Source of the DNA: Nitrospiria bacterium
Lineage (GTDB): Bacteria; Nitrospirota; Nitrospiria; JACQBZ01
Direction: 5' to 3'
Assembly: GCA_035498035.1 (NCBI GenBank)
Contig: DATKAN010000055.1
Span: 39,739 to 103,738, forward strand
DNA: 64,000 bases
Shown here: piece by piece, positions 44,706-54,302 of the stretch
Layout: the number at the start of each line of letters is the position of its first letter
Numbering within the stretch: the first letter of the stretch is position 1
Notes under the pieces: generated by a model
The model's input: the letters and a program-made list of their open reading frames with translations, nothing else
What the model was told of the DNA's origin: nothing
Databases searched by the model: none
Made by a program: the position numbers and the translations under genes

Positions 44706-45341
44706 ATGGAAGATCAGACCCCGAATCGCAAATCCGATACGGAATCCTCCGAACCGACCGAGGTCTCGTCGGGATCGAAAGCGGCGGAGCCGGCATCGCT
44801 CGAACAGGAAATTCAATCTTTAAAAACCGAACTGGACTTTAAGAGCAAGGAGCTCGCGGCGGCCCAGGAGAAACAACTCCGCGTCTTGGCCGAGATGGAA
44901 AACTACAAGAAACGGACGGCGCGAGACCAAATGGAGCAGCTCCGATACGCGAATGAAAAGCTCCTCAAGGAGCTCTTGCCGGTCTTGGACAATCTGGAAC
45001 GCGCCTTAAGCCATGTCAAAGACGCCTCGGAACGTTCGCCTTGGATTGAAGGGGTGGAGTTAACCTATCGGCAATTTCTGGACGTCTTGAAGAAATTCGG
45101 GGTGACGCCGATCACAAGCGTCGGGGAGATTTTCGACCCGGGCCGCCATCAGGCCGTAACCTATCTCGACACGACCGAGCAACCCGAGAATCATGTCGCG
45201 GAGGAACTTCAAAAAGGCTATTTATATCATGAGCGCGTCCTTAGGCCGTCCATGGTGGCCGTGGCCCGGAGACCGTCGCATTCACCGGTCACGGAAGCGC
45301 CGGAAAAAAAGGCCCCCGAAGAAGACAGCCAGAACCCGTAA
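44706..45341 (+). CDS. grpE: Nucleotide exchange factor GrpE
   Basis: A 211-residue cochaperone that releases ADP from DnaK. I chose the ATG at 44706 because GTGGAG lies before it; a GTG at 44694 is possible. A charged coiled coil (about residues 35-85) leads to the head domain with LLPVLDNLERALSH, GVELTYRQFLDVLKKFGV and FDPGRHQAV. The C-terminal tail is rich in Pro, Glu and Lys and probably disordered. It lies between hrcA and dnaK in the usual order. Confidence 0.95.
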   Translation: MEDQTPNRKSDTESSEPTEVSSGSKAAEPASLEQEIQSLKTELDFKSKELAAAQEKQLRVLAEMENYKKRTARDQMEQLRYANEKLLKELLPVLDNLERALSHVKDASERSPWIEGVELTYRQFLDVLKKFGVTPITSVGEIFDPGRHQAVTYLDTTEQPENHVAEELQKGYLYHERVLRPSMVAVARRPSHSPVTEAPEKKAPEEDSQNP

Positions 45342-45406
45342 TCTTTTGATTTAGGGATGTCGTGAAGGCTTTGATACGCACTGATTATTAGCGAGGAGGT
45401 TTTCAA

Positions 45407-47362
45407 ATGAGCAAGGTGATTGGTATCGATCTGGGAACGACGTTTTCCTGCGTGGCCGTCATGTCCGGCGGAGACCCCGTGGTCATTCCCAATTCGGAAG
45501 GAAGCCGGATCACGCCGTCCGTCGTGGCTTTCACGGACAAGGGCGAGCAGTTGGTCGGCCAGATCGCGCGTCGGCAGGCCATTACGAATCCGGAGAACAC
45601 CATCTTCTCGATCAAACGCTTGATCGGGCGCAAGCACCGTTCTCCCGAAGTCCAGGCTGCGATGAAACGCCTCCCCTACAAAATTGTGGAGGCCGCCAAC
45701 GGAGACGCCCATGTGGAGGTTCGCGGAAAGAAATACAGCCCGGCCGAGATCTCCGCGATGATCCTCCAGAAGATGAAGCAAACGGCCGAGGATTATCTGG
45801 GTGAAAAAGTCACCGATGCGGTCGTCACGGTCCCGGCCTATTTCGACGACAGTCAGCGGCAGGCGACGAAGGACGCCGGCGCTATTGCGGGTCTGAACGT
45901 CCTTCGAATTATCAACGAACCGACGGCGGCGTCGCTGGCCTACGGCCTTGACAAGAAAAAGGACGAGCGGATCGCGGTGTATGATCTGGGTGGCGGGACC
46001 TTCGATATATCGATCCTGGAGATCGGCGAAGGGGTGTTCGAGGTCAAGGCCACCAACGGGGACACCTATCTGGGGGGCGACGATTTCGATCTTCGTATCA
46101 TGGACTGGCTGATCGAAGAATTTAAAAAAGATCAGGGAATCGACCTTCGAAAAGACAAGATGGCTCTCCAGCGATTGAAAGAGGCCTCCGAGAAGGCCAA
46201 GATCGAACTGTCCTCATCCCAGGAGACCGAGATCAACCTCCCGTTCATCACCGCGGACGCCAGCGGTCCCAAGCACCTGGTCACCAAGCTGACCCGCTCG
46301 AAACTGGAACAACTGGTGGATGCGCTGATCCAAAAGACGATCGAACCCTGCCGAAAGGCGATGACCGATGCCGGCCTGACGGCCCAGGACATCCAAGAAG
46401 TGGTCCTGGTCGGCGGTATGACGCGGGTGCCCAAGGTCCAGCAGGTCGTCCAATCGTTCTATGGAAAAGAACCCCACAAGGGCGTGAATCCGGATGAAGT
46501 CGTGGCCATCGGGGCCGCAATTCAAGGCGCGGTGCTCAAGGGCGAGGTGAAGGACGTCCTGCTGTTGGACGTCACGCCGCTCTCCTTGGGAATCGAAACG
46601 CTGGGAAGCGTTTTTACCAAGCTGATCGAGCGGAACACGACCATTCCGACCCGCAAGAGCCAGATTTTCTCAACGGCATCGGACAGCCAGACCGCGGTCA
46701 GCATTCACGTGTTGCAAGGCGAGCGGGAAATGGCGGGGGATAATAAGACGCTCGGACGCTTCGATCTGGTCGGAATTCCGCCGGCGCCCCGCGGCGTCCC
46801 GCAAATCGAGGTGACCTTCGACATCGATGCCAACGGCATCGTCCACGTGTCGGCCAAGGATATGGCGACGGGAAAAGAGCAGTCCATTCGCATCACGGCC
46901 TCCAGCGGGTTGTCCAAAGAAGAGATCGACCGGATGGTGAAGGAAGCCCACGCCCGAAGCGAAGAGGACAAGAAGAAGCGGGAATTGGCCGAGGTGAAGA
47001 ACGAAGCGGACAGCATGATCTATACCGTTGAGAAAACGCTCACCGAGCTGGGTGACAAGGTCGCCATGGCCGAACGGAACGACATCCGCGAAAAGATCGC
47101 GGCGACAAAGAAGGCGATCGAAGCCAACGATACCACCACCATCCGGAATGCCTTGCAGGAACTCACCAAGGCTTCTCACAAGGTGGCGGAGGAGATGTAC
47201 AAACATTCCTCCGCACAGGCGGGAGGAGCGCAGGCCGGCCCGGGTTCGCAAGGAGAAGGACCTTCGGGCGCGACCGGAGGGCCGTCGTCCAAGGCGGGGG
47301 AAGAGGGATCGGTGGACGCCGAATTTGAAGAGACAAAAAAAGACAACAAAGAGGGAACGTAA
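45407..47362 (+). CDS. dnaK: Molecular chaperone DnaK (Hsp70)
   Basis: A 651-residue chaperone. The ATPase domain opens with [14 protein letters not shown] and carries [32 protein letters not shown] and [14 protein letters not shown]; the substrate-binding domain starts near [16 protein letters not shown]. The C-terminus is rich in Gly, Ser and acidic residues, ending [24 protein letters not shown] stands before the ATG. It works with the flanking GrpE and DnaJ. Confidence 0.97.
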   Translation: MSKVIGIDLGTTFSCVAVMSGGDPVVIPNSEGSRITPSVVAFTDKGEQLVGQIARRQAITNPENTIFSIKRLIGRKHRSPEVQAAMKRLPYKIVEAANGDAHVEVRGKKYSPAEISAMILQKMKQTAEDYLGEKVTDAVVTVPAYFDDSQRQATKDAGAIAGLNVLRIINEPTAASLAYGLDKKKDERIAVYDLGGGTFDISILEIGEGVFEVKATNGDTYLGGDDFDLRIMDWLIEEFKKDQGIDLRKDKMALQRLKEASEKAKIELSSSQETEINLPFITADASGPKHLVTKLTRSKLEQLVDALIQKTIEPCRKAMTDAGLTAQDIQEVVLVGGMTRVPKVQQVVQSFYGKEPHKGVNPDEVVAIGAAIQGAVLKGEVKDVLLLDVTPLSLGIETLGSVFTKLIERNTTIPTRKSQIFSTASDSQTAVSIHVLQGEREMAGDNKTLGRFDLVGIPPAPRGVPQIEVTFDIDANGIVHVSAKDMATGKEQSIRITASSGLSKEEIDRMVKEAHARSEEDKKKRELAEVKNEADSMIYTVEKTLTELGDKVAMAERNDIREKIAATKKAIEANDTTTIRNALQELTKASHKVAEEMYKHSSAQAGGAQAGPGSQGEGPSGATGGPSSKAGEEGSVDAEFEETKKDNKEGT

Positions 47363-47426
47363 CCCTATTAAAGAAATACCGCGCCCCTCATTCCTTTGGA
47401 CCCGGGTCATTTAGGAGAACCGATCG

Positions 47427-48533
47427 TTGGCCAAACGCGACTATTATGAAATCCTCGGCATCAAACGCGACGCCTCGGATCAGGAACTGAAGAAGGCCTA
47501 CCGCCAGATGGCGCTGAAGTTCCATCCGGACCGGAATCCGGGCAACAAATCGGCCGAAGAGAAGTTCAAGGAGGTCAACGAGGCCTATGAAGTCTTGAGC
47601 GATTCTCAGAAGCGACACCGGTACGATGCCTTCGGCCATGCGGGGGTCGGAACCGAAGGAAGGGGCGGGTTTGACTTCAACCGAGGCGGCTTCGGCGACA
47701 TCTTTGGCGACATCTTCGAGGACTTTTTCGGCGGCGCGACCGGTCGAACGCGAGCTCGGGCGGAACGCGGCGCCGATCTTCGGTACAATCTTCAGATCGA
47801 ATTCGAGGAGGCCGTCTTTGGAAAAGAGGCCAAGATCCGGATCCCAAAATGGGAAACCTGTACCGAGTGCCGCGGGACCGGCGCGAAATCGTCCGGCGGG
47901 ATCCGGACCTGCCCGACCTGCAACGGCGCCGGCTCGATCCGCTTTCAACAAGGATTCTTCACCATCAGCCGCTCCTGCGGCCATTGCAACGGGGAAGGCC
48001 GGATCATCTCGGACCCTTGCCCGATATGCCACGGGAAGAAACAGGTGCATCATGACAAGACGCTTACGGTCAAAATCCCGGCCGGGGTTGAGACCGGAAC
48101 CCGTCTGCGCTTGAGCGGCGAGGGCGAGCCGGGTTCCCATGGCGGGCCGCCGGGGGACTTGTATGTCGTCCTGACCGTGCAAGATCATCCCCTGTTTGCC
48201 CGGGAAGAGGACGACCTGCTCTGCGAGGTTTCGATAAGCATCGGCCAGGCCGCGCTGGGCGCCAAGATCGAAGTTCCCACGCTCAAGGGCAAGACCCAAC
48301 TTAAAATCCCGGCCGGCACACAGAGCGGCCGCGTCTTCCGTCTTAAAGGCCTCGGCGTCGCGAACGTTAAGGGTCATGGAATAGGCGATGAGCTGGTGAC
48401 GATCCGTGTCACGATCCCTTCAAAGCTCACCGCCCGGCAGCGCGAGCTCCTCGAAGAGTTCTCCAAGCTGAGCGGAGATCCCGTTGCAGCCGAAGAAGGA
48501 CTCCTCGAGAAGGTCAAGAACATATTTGAATGA
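47427..48533 (+). CDS. dnaJ: Chaperone protein DnaJ (Hsp40)
   Basis: A 368-residue type I Hsp40. The J domain has [20 protein letters not shown] and the HPD motif in KFHPDRNPG, followed by a Gly/Phe-rich stretch (residues 75-100). The zinc centre has four CxxCxGxG-type repeats: [24 protein letters not shown] and CPICHGKK. The substrate-binding C-terminus follows. It starts with TTG at 47427 behind AGGAG. It delivers clients to DnaK and closes the heat-shock operon. Confidence 0.95.
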   Translation: MAKRDYYEILGIKRDASDQELKKAYRQMALKFHPDRNPGNKSAEEKFKEVNEAYEVLSDSQKRHRYDAFGHAGVGTEGRGGFDFNRGGFGDIFGDIFEDFFGGATGRTRARAERGADLRYNLQIEFEEAVFGKEAKIRIPKWETCTECRGTGAKSSGGIRTCPTCNGAGSIRFQQGFFTISRSCGHCNGEGRIISDPCPICHGKKQVHHDKTLTVKIPAGVETGTRLRLSGEGEPGSHGGPPGDLYVVLTVQDHPLFAREEDDLLCEVSISIGQAALGAKIEVPTLKGKTQLKIPAGTQSGRVFRLKGLGVANVKGHGIGDELVTIRVTIPSKLTARQRELLEEFSKLSGDPVAAEEGLLEKVKNIFE

Positions 48534-48554
48534 ACCCCTCGTCCATAATTCCGT

Positions 48555-48585
48555 AGGGGCGGTTCGCGAACCGCCCCTCCTTTTT
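48555..48585 (+). terminator. Palindromic hairpin and T run after dnaJ
   Basis: A 24-base perfect palindrome (AGGGGCGGTTCG and its complement, 48555-48578) is followed by CC and five T (48581-48585), as for a rho-independent terminator of the heat-shock operon. Its outer AGGGGCG...CGCCCCT bases also match a dispersed small palindromic repeat type seen in many bacterial genomes. Confidence 0.65.
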
Positions 48586-48598
48586 AATGGACCCTTTA

Positions 48599-49339
48599 AT
48601 GCCCGTCTACTTCATCCAGTCGGAATCGATACAAAACGACGCGATTGTATTGAAAGGCGATCCGGCCCATCATTTAAGAGATGTCCTCCGCTGCCGTCCC
48701 GGCGAGATCGTGAATCTTGTGGATGAAAAAAAGGTCCGATACCGCGCCGCGATCGGTCGCGTCACGAAATCGGAGGTTATCGCGAAAATCCTTCAAAAAA
48801 ACGGTCCCCCGACCCGACCCGCGGCTTCCCTCACGCTGGCCCAGGCCGTCCTGAAAAGCGATAAGATGGACTGGGTCGTTCAAAAGGCGACCGAACTGGG
48901 AGTGAACACCCTCCTCCCGGTCGTGACGGACCGGACGATTGCCCGGCCTCGCCCCGAACGGCAGGCTCATCAAACAGACCGCTGGCAGAAGATCGCGAAA
49001 GAGGCTTCACAGCAGTGCGGCCGATCGGACATTCCGATGGTCCGCACCGTGGTTTCGCTGGACGCGTTGCTGAGACATCCACCGGAGGCCTCGTTGAAAC
49101 TGGTGCCCTGGGAGCAGGCGCGAGAGCCGTCGCTCCGGACCGTGCTACACGATCTGAGCGAGGAGGATTCCGTCGTGATTCTAATCGGGCCCGAAGGGGG
49201 CCTGGCCGCAACGGAGGTCGAAGAGGCCCGCGAAGCGGGATGGGTCACCGTCTCGTTGGGGCCGCGGATTCTTCGAGCCGAAACGGCCGGCCTGGCCGTT
49301 CTGGCGATTATCCAATACGAATTGGAAACCCGGAGGTGA
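48599..49339 (+). CDS. rsmE: 16S rRNA (uracil(1498)-N(3))-methyltransferase
   Basis: A 246-residue SPOUT-fold methyltransferase that modifies U1498 of 16S rRNA. The N-terminal PUA-like domain has HHLRDVLRCRPGEIVNLVD, and the knot domain has LIGPEGGLAATEVEEA and LGPRILRAETAGLAVLA, the family signatures. An in-frame ATG 12 bases upstream (48587) is an alternative; neither has a clear ribosome site. It follows dnaJ past the hairpin, and the dnaJ-rsmE order is seen in several phyla. Confidence 0.93.
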   Translation: MPVYFIQSESIQNDAIVLKGDPAHHLRDVLRCRPGEIVNLVDEKKVRYRAAIGRVTKSEVIAKILQKNGPPTRPAASLTLAQAVLKSDKMDWVVQKATELGVNTLLPVVTDRTIARPRPERQAHQTDRWQKIAKEASQQCGRSDIPMVRTVVSLDALLRHPPEASLKLVPWEQAREPSLRTVLHDLSEEDSVVILIGPEGGLAATEVEEAREAGWVTVSLGPRILRAETAGLAVLAIIQYELETRR

Positions 49340-49342
49340 TGG

Positions 49343-49921
49343 ATGGAACCTGGCCCGCCGCAGCCGTCCGCGCAAGGCACGGAAAACCCCTGGCCGCTGT
49401 TTCCGGAACGGCCGATCCAGGAACCGACCGCCGCCGAGTTGGAGGCGATTCCGGTAAAGTATACAGCCGGATTCTGGCGACGGACCGCCGCCTTCCTCAT
49501 CGATCTTATCCTGCTGCAATGGATCACGCTCATCTTCCTCTGGCTCGGCGCCACGGCCGAAGATCTGGCCATGGCCCAGTCCCTGAACCTGCCAGACGGT
49601 CTCTCAGAATCGCTGATGGACTGGGCCGAGTTGCACACCCGGATTTGGTCCATGCTCTTCTTGGTTTACTTTTCATTTTTCACGTGGTACGGAGGCCAAA
49701 CGCCCGGCAAGATGGCGCTCGGCATCCGCGTCGTGACGGCCGCCGGCCAGTCCCTCTCGTGGCTTCGTGCCATTGGGCGGACCCTCTGTTATAACTTGGA
49801 CATTTTCACCCTGGGCATCGGCTTTCTCCTCGCCGCCGTCCCGCCCGCAAAACGCGCGCTGCATGATATGATCGCGGGAACGGTGGTGGTGAGGACCGAT
49901 GCGCGGAGCCGAATCGGTTGA
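49343..49921 (+). CDS. RDD-family membrane protein
   Basis: A 192-residue membrane protein. The RDD motif region is KYTAGFWRRTAAFLIDLIL, followed by membrane helices at about residues 48-72, 104-124 and 140-170, and the family segment FFTWYGGQTPGKMALGIRVV. The N-terminal 35 residues are Pro-rich and cytoplasmic. RDD proteins are linked to transport or ion homeostasis, but no specific role can be given. It starts 3 bases after rsmE and is probably co-transcribed. Confidence 0.8.
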   Translation: MEPGPPQPSAQGTENPWPLFPERPIQEPTAAELEAIPVKYTAGFWRRTAAFLIDLILLQWITLIFLWLGATAEDLAMAQSLNLPDGLSESLMDWAELHTRIWSMLFLVYFSFFTWYGGQTPGKMALGIRVVTAAGQSLSWLRAIGRTLCYNLDIFTLGIGFLLAAVPPAKRALHDMIAGTVVVRTDARSRIG

Positions 49922-49998
49922 AAAGCGATTGGTTTTAGAGTATGATACCTTTTTTAATTTCCTGATTGGTCTTGTCGAATATCGCATAAGGAGCTGGC

Positions 49999-50769
49999 AT
50001 GGGATTGCTGAATGGCCGGAAAGGTATTATTTTCGGCGTCGCGAATGAGAAGAGCATCGCCTGGTCGATTGCCCGGAGGATGAACCAGGAAGGGGCCGAG
50101 CTGGCCTTCACCTACGCGGGCGAGGCGCTTGAAAAACGGGTCCGCCCGCTGGCGGAGAGCGTCGGGGCCAAGTTGATTCTTCCCTGCGACGTCACGAAGG
50201 ACGATCAGATCCAGGCCGTCTTCGAACAGGTCCGGTCCACCTTCGGCCATCTGGACATACTCGTGCATGCGATCGCGTACGCCAACAAAGAAGACCTCAA
50301 GGCCGACTTCCTGAGCACCACCCGAGACGGTTTTCGGCTCGCCCAGGATGTCAGCGCCTATTCGCTCACCGTCCTGGCCCGCCATGCCGCGCCTTTGATG
50401 GAAGGCCGGCCGGGCAGCATCCTCACGCTCAGCTATTACGGCGCCGAAAAAGTCGTCCCACGTTACAACGTGATGGGCGTCGCCAAAGCCGCCCTGGAGG
50501 CCAGCGTCCGCTATCTCGCGGCCGATCTGGGTCCAAAGGGAATTCGCGTGAACGCGATCTCGGCCGGCCCGATCCGTACCCTCGCCTCCGCCGGCATTTC
50601 CGGGTTTCTGGACATGCTCCATCACGTGGAGGCCAAGGCGCCATTGCGGCGAAACATTTCGGCTGAAGAAGTGGCCGGCACGGCCCTCTACCTCGCCAGC
50701 GATCTGGCCAGCGGCGTCACAGGCGAGGTAATCTATGTCGACGCCGGCTATCATATCATGGGGATGTAA
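49999..50769 (+). CDS. fabI: Enoyl-[acyl-carrier-protein] reductase (NADH)
   Basis: A 256-residue short-chain dehydrogenase that completes each round of fatty-acid elongation. The cofactor motif GIIFGVANEKSIAWSIAR is FabI-type. The catalytic part has LSYYGAEKVVPRYNVMGVAKAAL, giving the Tyr-x6-Lys spacing of FabI. The C-terminus has YVDAGYHIMGM. TAAGGAGCTGGC stands before the ATG, and a TATGATACC -10-like site lies at 49941. The usual target of triclosan-type inhibitors in FabI is conserved in outline. Confidence 0.95.
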   Translation: MGLLNGRKGIIFGVANEKSIAWSIARRMNQEGAELAFTYAGEALEKRVRPLAESVGAKLILPCDVTKDDQIQAVFEQVRSTFGHLDILVHAIAYANKEDLKADFLSTTRDGFRLAQDVSAYSLTVLARHAAPLMEGRPGSILTLSYYGAEKVVPRYNVMGVAKAALEASVRYLAADLGPKGIRVNAISAGPIRTLASAGISGFLDMLHHVEAKAPLRRNISAEEVAGTALYLASDLASGVTGEVIYVDAGYHIMGM

Positions 50770-50801
50770 GTCGCCCCCCAATCATCCCGACGGAGGACTC
50801 C

Positions 50802-51464
50802 ATGAAATCGATCTTGATCTCCTTGGCGGCCCTATGCGCGGTCCTGGTGCTCGGGCCGGGAGCGGGGTTCGCCATCGAAAGAACCGGCGTCGTGGTCACC
50901 ACCATGAACGCGGGGTCATATACCTATCTTGAAGTCGAGACAAAAAGCGGCCGGTACTGGGCGGCCGCCCCGCAATTGGAACTGGCGGTCGGCGATCAGG
51001 TGGATGTCGCGCCCGGCTCGGAGATGAAAGATTTCTTCAGTCCGACGCTCAAACGCACTTTCGACTCGATCCTTTTTACTTCATCGGTCAAGGTGGTTGG
51101 AAAAAGCGCTTCCGCAGATAAAGCCGAATCACCAAAACCTCCGGTCCATCAAACACAAGCCGGTTCGAACGGGACTAAGACCGTGGAACAGATATATACC
51201 GAACGCCAAAGCTTGAAGGGAAAACAGGTCCAGGTCCGCGGCAAGGTGGTCAAGTTCACCCCCGGCATTATGGGGAAGAACTTCCTCCATATCCAGGACG
51301 GGAGCGGGAAGGAAGGCACGAACGATCTGGCCGTTACCTCCCAGCAGACTGTGAGCGTCGGCGACCACATTCTCGTTTCCGGAACCTTGGATACCGACAA
51401 GGATTTCGGCGCCGGCTACGTCTACAAGGCGATCCTCGAAAACGCCAAAATCACGCCGGAGTAA
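50802..51464 (+). CDS. Exported OB-fold protein (NrfJ/tRNA-anti-like)
   Basis: A 220-residue secreted protein. The signal peptide is visible in LISLAALCAVLVLGPGAGFA. Residues 22-95 form one beta domain (GVVVTTMNAGSYTYLEVE...YWAAAPQLELAVGDQVDV), then a Ser/Lys/Pro-rich spacer, then an OB-fold module (IYTERQSLKGKQVQVRGKVVKFTPGI..., about 130-220) of the tRNA-anti type. Such exported OB proteins are often found beside cytochromes or in the NrfJ family. It starts 33 bases after fabI and ends directly at the EVE gene. Function unknown. Confidence 0.7.
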   Translation: MKSILISLAALCAVLVLGPGAGFAIERTGVVVTTMNAGSYTYLEVETKSGRYWAAAPQLELAVGDQVDVAPGSEMKDFFSPTLKRTFDSILFTSSVKVVGKSASADKAESPKPPVHQTQAGSNGTKTVEQIYTERQSLKGKQVQVRGKVVKFTPGIMGKNFLHIQDGSGKEGTNDLAVTSQQTVSVGDHILVSGTLDTDKDFGAGYVYKAILENAKITPE

Positions 51465-51971
51465 ATGGCCGGGAATCCCTCCTACTGGTTGCTGAAGTCC
51501 GAACCGGAGGTCTTCTCGATCCAGGACCTCAAAGACTGTCGTGTGACCGGCTGGGACGGCGTAAGGAATTTCCAGGCACGAAATTACCTTAGAGACAGCA
51601 TAAAAGTGGGAGACGGCGTTCTTTTTTACCACAGCAACACGAGCCCAAGTGGGATTTCAGGGCTTGCAGAGGTGGTGAAGGAAGGCTACCCGGATGACAC
51701 GGCCTTTGACCCCAACGATGCCCATTACGATCCCAGAAGCCGCCCGGATCATCCGACATGGTACCGTGTGGACGTGAAGTTCGTGAAGGCCTTTCCCTCC
51801 GTCATCCCGCTTCAGACGCTTCGAAAAACGCCGGGGCTTAAAAACATGCTCCTATTCCGGAACGGCCGCCTTTCCGTTCAACCGGTCGCAAAGAAGGAAT
51901 GGGAAATTATTTTGAGGCTGGCGGAGAAGACGCGGAATCCGAAAGCTCCGAAACCAAAATTCCCGCGATGA
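51465..51971 (+). CDS. EVE-domain protein
   Basis: A 168-residue protein that is almost entirely an EVE domain, related to PUA and YTH folds that bind modified bases. It shows YWLLKSEPEVFSIQDL, TGWDGVRNFQARNYLRD, GDGVLFYHSNTSPSGISGLAEV and WYRVDVKFVKAFPSVIPL. The aromatic residues of the base pocket are kept (W and F in this region). Its ATG follows the previous stop at once. The 3' end overlaps the opposing EamA gene by 65 bases. EVE proteins can sense modified nucleotides in RNA or DNA; the target here is unknown. Confidence 0.9.
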   Translation: MAGNPSYWLLKSEPEVFSIQDLKDCRVTGWDGVRNFQARNYLRDSIKVGDGVLFYHSNTSPSGISGLAEVVKEGYPDDTAFDPNDAHYDPRSRPDHPTWYRVDVKFVKAFPSVIPLQTLRKTPGLKNMLLFRNGRLSVQPVAKKEWEIILRLAEKTRNPKAPKPKFPR

Positions 51972-52803
51972 TCATGGCCCCGCCCGCCACCCCTCCGTAT
52001 CCGATCACCTCTTGAAGCATCCAATAACCCAGGATCGAGGCCCATAACGGCTCGATAGTAAAGATGATCACCGCCCGTGTCGGCGTCGTATCCCGTTGAT
52101 AAAGGGTCTGGACATAGTTGCTCAGGACGTTTCCCAGCAGCGAGCAAAAGAGAAGGACGGCGATCGCGTTCGGGGTGGGATTCCAGACCGGCGTCTCGAT
52201 CAAGGGAAGGATGATCCACCCCAGCACCGCCGGAGTGAGCATCTGGAGGAACGTCAGCGGCAGGGCCTCCGCATCCTTTGAAAACAGGTCGAGCATGACA
52301 ATGTACAAACCGAAGACCGCGGCGCACAGCAACGTGAGTCCGTCCCCCCGAGTAAAGCCGGTGCCGGAAGGCCCCCCCTCGGACGGCGAGGTCAGGAACC
52401 AAAGACCGGCCGTCACGATCGCGACACCGGCGAAATTCGCGAACTTCGGGGCCCGTTTCTCGATCGCGATTTGAAAGAAGGGCGTGAAGATCACCATCAA
52501 GCCGGTGATAAAGGCCGACTTTGAAGCCGTGGTATCCGTCAACCCAACGGTTTGAAGAACGAACCCGAGAAACAGGAGAGCTCCGAGGAAACTTCCCTTC
52601 CAGAGCAGGGCCCGGTCGATCGCTAGGAGGCGGTTGAAGCTCAGGGAGAGGAGGACCAGCGCGGCCAGCGAGAAACGAAGCGTCACAAAGAGTACCGGCG
52701 ACAGATCTCCCAGCCCCAGCTTGACCGCGACAAAGGTACCGCCCCAGATGAAGGTGGTCGCAAATAGATAAAGCTCCGCCCTTTCCCTCCGGGTCTTGAA
52801 CAC
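51907..52803 (-). CDS. EamA/DMT-superfamily transporter
   Basis: A 298-residue inner-membrane protein with ten predicted helices in two EamA repeats, starting LYLFATTFIWGGTFVAVKL and repeating near LLCAAVFGLYIVMLDLF. A conserved Pro-Trp-type element, TIEPLWASILGYWMLQEV, lies in the second repeat. The substrate cannot be told; relatives export amino acids or metabolites. Start is GTG at 52803 with a poor ribosome site. The 3' end overlaps the EVE gene tail in antisense. Confidence 0.85.
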   Translation of the reverse strand: MFKTRRERAELYLFATTFIWGGTFVAVKLGLGDLSPVLFVTLRFSLAALVLLSLSFNRLLAIDRALLWKGSFLGALLFLGFVLQTVGLTDTTASKSAFITGLMVIFTPFFQIAIEKRAPKFANFAGVAIVTAGLWFLTSPSEGGPSGTGFTRGDGLTLLCAAVFGLYIVMLDLFSKDAEALPLTFLQMLTPAVLGWIILPLIETPVWNPTPNAIAVLLFCSLLGNVLSNYVQTLYQRDTTPTRAVIIFTIEPLWASILGYWMLQEVIGYGGVAGGAMIIAGILVSELSDSASSPPASK

Positions 52804-52805
52804 GG

Positions 52806-53042
52806 CTACAGCTTGCCGATCGCAGTCTTCAGCAGGGGCAGGAGTCCCTCGGCTTCTTCGCGGGTCAAACGGCCGAGGTTTTGAAAACCGCGGCTCCCGT
52901 CCTCTCTTTCCGAAAAACGGGTGACCGCAATTTTCGGCGATGCGCCGTCGTACGAAAAAATCGAAACCTCGATGTTCGACCGCGGACCTTCCACGGTACC
53001 GACCACTTCGATCAGCTTGTCTTTCTCTTTGGAATAGGCCAT
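52806..53042 (-). CDS. Small protein, PC4-like features
   Basis: A 78-residue protein. The ATG at 53042 follows GAAGGAA. The C-terminal half reads VTRFSEREDGSRGFQNLGRLTREEAEGLL, a strand-turn-helix pattern that recalls single-strand-binding PC4-like coactivators, but the match is weak. It stands directly before the EamA gene and may be co-transcribed. I do not give it a function. Confidence 0.55.
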   Translation of the reverse strand: MAYSKEKDKLIEVVGTVEGPRSNIEVSIFSYDGASPKIAVTRFSEREDGSRGFQNLGRLTREEAEGLLPLLKTAIGKL

Positions 53043-53140
53043 GGCTGTTCCTTCCATTGTTGAAGATCCGGTTGAGCAGGGCGTATTATCGTTGGTCGGG
53101 ACCCTTTTGTCAATTGCGACAACCCGCCGACCCTTCCGAT

Positions 53141-53169
53141 TTGATCGCGCGCCAATTTTATGCTACCGT
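53141..53169 (+). promoter_or_regulatory. Possible extended -10 promoter of the SurA-like gene
   Basis: TTGATC (53141-53146), 17 bases, TACCGT (53164-53169) in the same TATGCTACCGT string as at 36914. It would start transcription only a few bases before the gene at 53179, so the mRNA would be nearly leaderless, or this match is chance. Confidence 0.35.
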
Positions 53170-53178
53170 CTACAAAGT

Positions 53179-53799
53179 ATGCGCCTCGACACTCGGATTC
53201 TGGCCGGAATTTTTTGTATCGTCCTGGCTTGCCCTTCATCGGTTCCAGCCCTCCTGGCCGATCGGATCATGGCGGTATTGAACAACGAGGTGATCGCGCT
53301 CAGCGACGTTCAAAAGTACCGGGAGGTGTTCGTGGAAAGGCAAGGCGTGGACGACTCCGCCGTATTAAATGACCTCATCGATCAGAAACTGCTCTTGGCC
53401 GAGGCCAAAAAACTCGAGATCCCACCGCCCTCGGACGAGGAGGTCGCCCGCGCCTACAAGAAGCTTCAGCTCCGGTTCGGAAGCCCGGAAACATTCAATC
53501 TGGTCAAGGCCCGTTTGTCCATGACCGACGCCGAGATCGAACAGCAACTCAAACAAAAGCTGACCGTCGATAAACTGATCGAACAACGGATCCAGTCATT
53601 CGTGTTCATCAATCCCGAGGAGATCGACGACTATCTCCAGGAACACAGGGAAGAGTACAAAAACGAGAAGCCGGAGGACGCCCGGAAGGCGATTCAGGAT
53701 CTTTTGATCGCAGAAAAGACGGATTCGAAATTAAAGGACCATCTCAACCGGCTTCGCGCGGCAGCGAACATCCGCATCAACACTCCTCCGGAGCCTTAA
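53179..53799 (+). CDS. SurA N-terminal-domain periplasmic protein
   Basis: A 206-residue protein. The ATG at 53179 gives a signal peptide (LAGIFCIVLACPSSVPALLA). It then carries the SurA/PpiD N-terminal pattern DRIMAVLNNEVIALSDVQKY, NDLIDQKLLLAEAKKLEI and MTDAEIEQQLKQKLTVDKLI. No parvulin (PPIase) domain follows, so it is a chaperone-like domain alone. It probably helps fold or guide exported proteins. It is upstream of a convergent RidA-like gene with about 20 bases between stops. Confidence 0.8.
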   Translation: MRLDTRILAGIFCIVLACPSSVPALLADRIMAVLNNEVIALSDVQKYREVFVERQGVDDSAVLNDLIDQKLLLAEAKKLEIPPPSDEEVARAYKKLQLRFGSPETFNLVKARLSMTDAEIEQQLKQKLTVDKLIEQRIQSFVFINPEEIDDYLQEHREEYKNEKPEDARKAIQDLLIAEKTDSKLKDHLNRLRAAANIRINTPPEP

Positions 53800-53819
53800 G
53801 GCAGAATGATGAACCGCCA

Positions 53820-54302
53820 CTACGGACGAACCTGCACAATGAGCTCAAGCTCAATCGGGCTGTTCAACGGCAGCTCGGCGGCGCCCAGCGCCGCCCTTGT
53901 GTGACGGCCGGCCTCGCCGAAGATTGCGACGAGTAAATCCGAAGCGCCGTTCAGTACCGTGGATTGCAGCACGAACCCCGGCGCCGAGGCCACGTGTCCG
54001 GTAAGCCGGACGATCCGGACGACGCGCTCAAGGCTTCCCGCTTCCTGTTTCACGACGGCCAGGGCATTGAGCAAGGCCAACCGGGCCGCTTCCTGCCCCT
54101 GTTCCGGCGTCAGATCTTTTCCCAGTTTTCCTTCGTAGGCCAGCCGGCCCTCTTTCATCGGCAATACGCCGCTCGTAAAAAGCAACTCCCCCACCCGGGC
54201 GGCCGGAACATAATTCGCAACCGGTTTGGGTGCCGTCGGAAGAACGATCCCGCTTTCCTTCAGCTTGGTCTCGATGCTCACGGAGGCCTTCCCCGAATTC
54301 AC
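53820..54302 (-). CDS. RidA/YjgF-family protein
   Basis: A 160-residue member of the YjgF/YER057c/UK114 family, whose typical members deaminate reactive enamine/imine intermediates. Seen are GELLFTSGVLPMKEG, a DASDLLV-like stretch, and the conserved Arg in HTRAALGAAELPLNSP with the IELELIVQV strand. It is somewhat longer than RidA itself and has a distinct subfamily look (the AARLALLNALAVVK helix). It starts with GTG at 54302 overlapping the nucleotidyltransferase stop by 4 bases. Confidence 0.88.
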   Translation of the reverse strand: MNSGKASVSIETKLKESGIVLPTAPKPVANYVPAARVGELLFTSGVLPMKEGRLAYEGKLGKDLTPEQGQEAARLALLNALAVVKQEAGSLERVVRIVRLTGHVASAPGFVLQSTVLNGASDLLVAIFGEAGRHTRAALGAAELPLNSPIELELIVQVRP

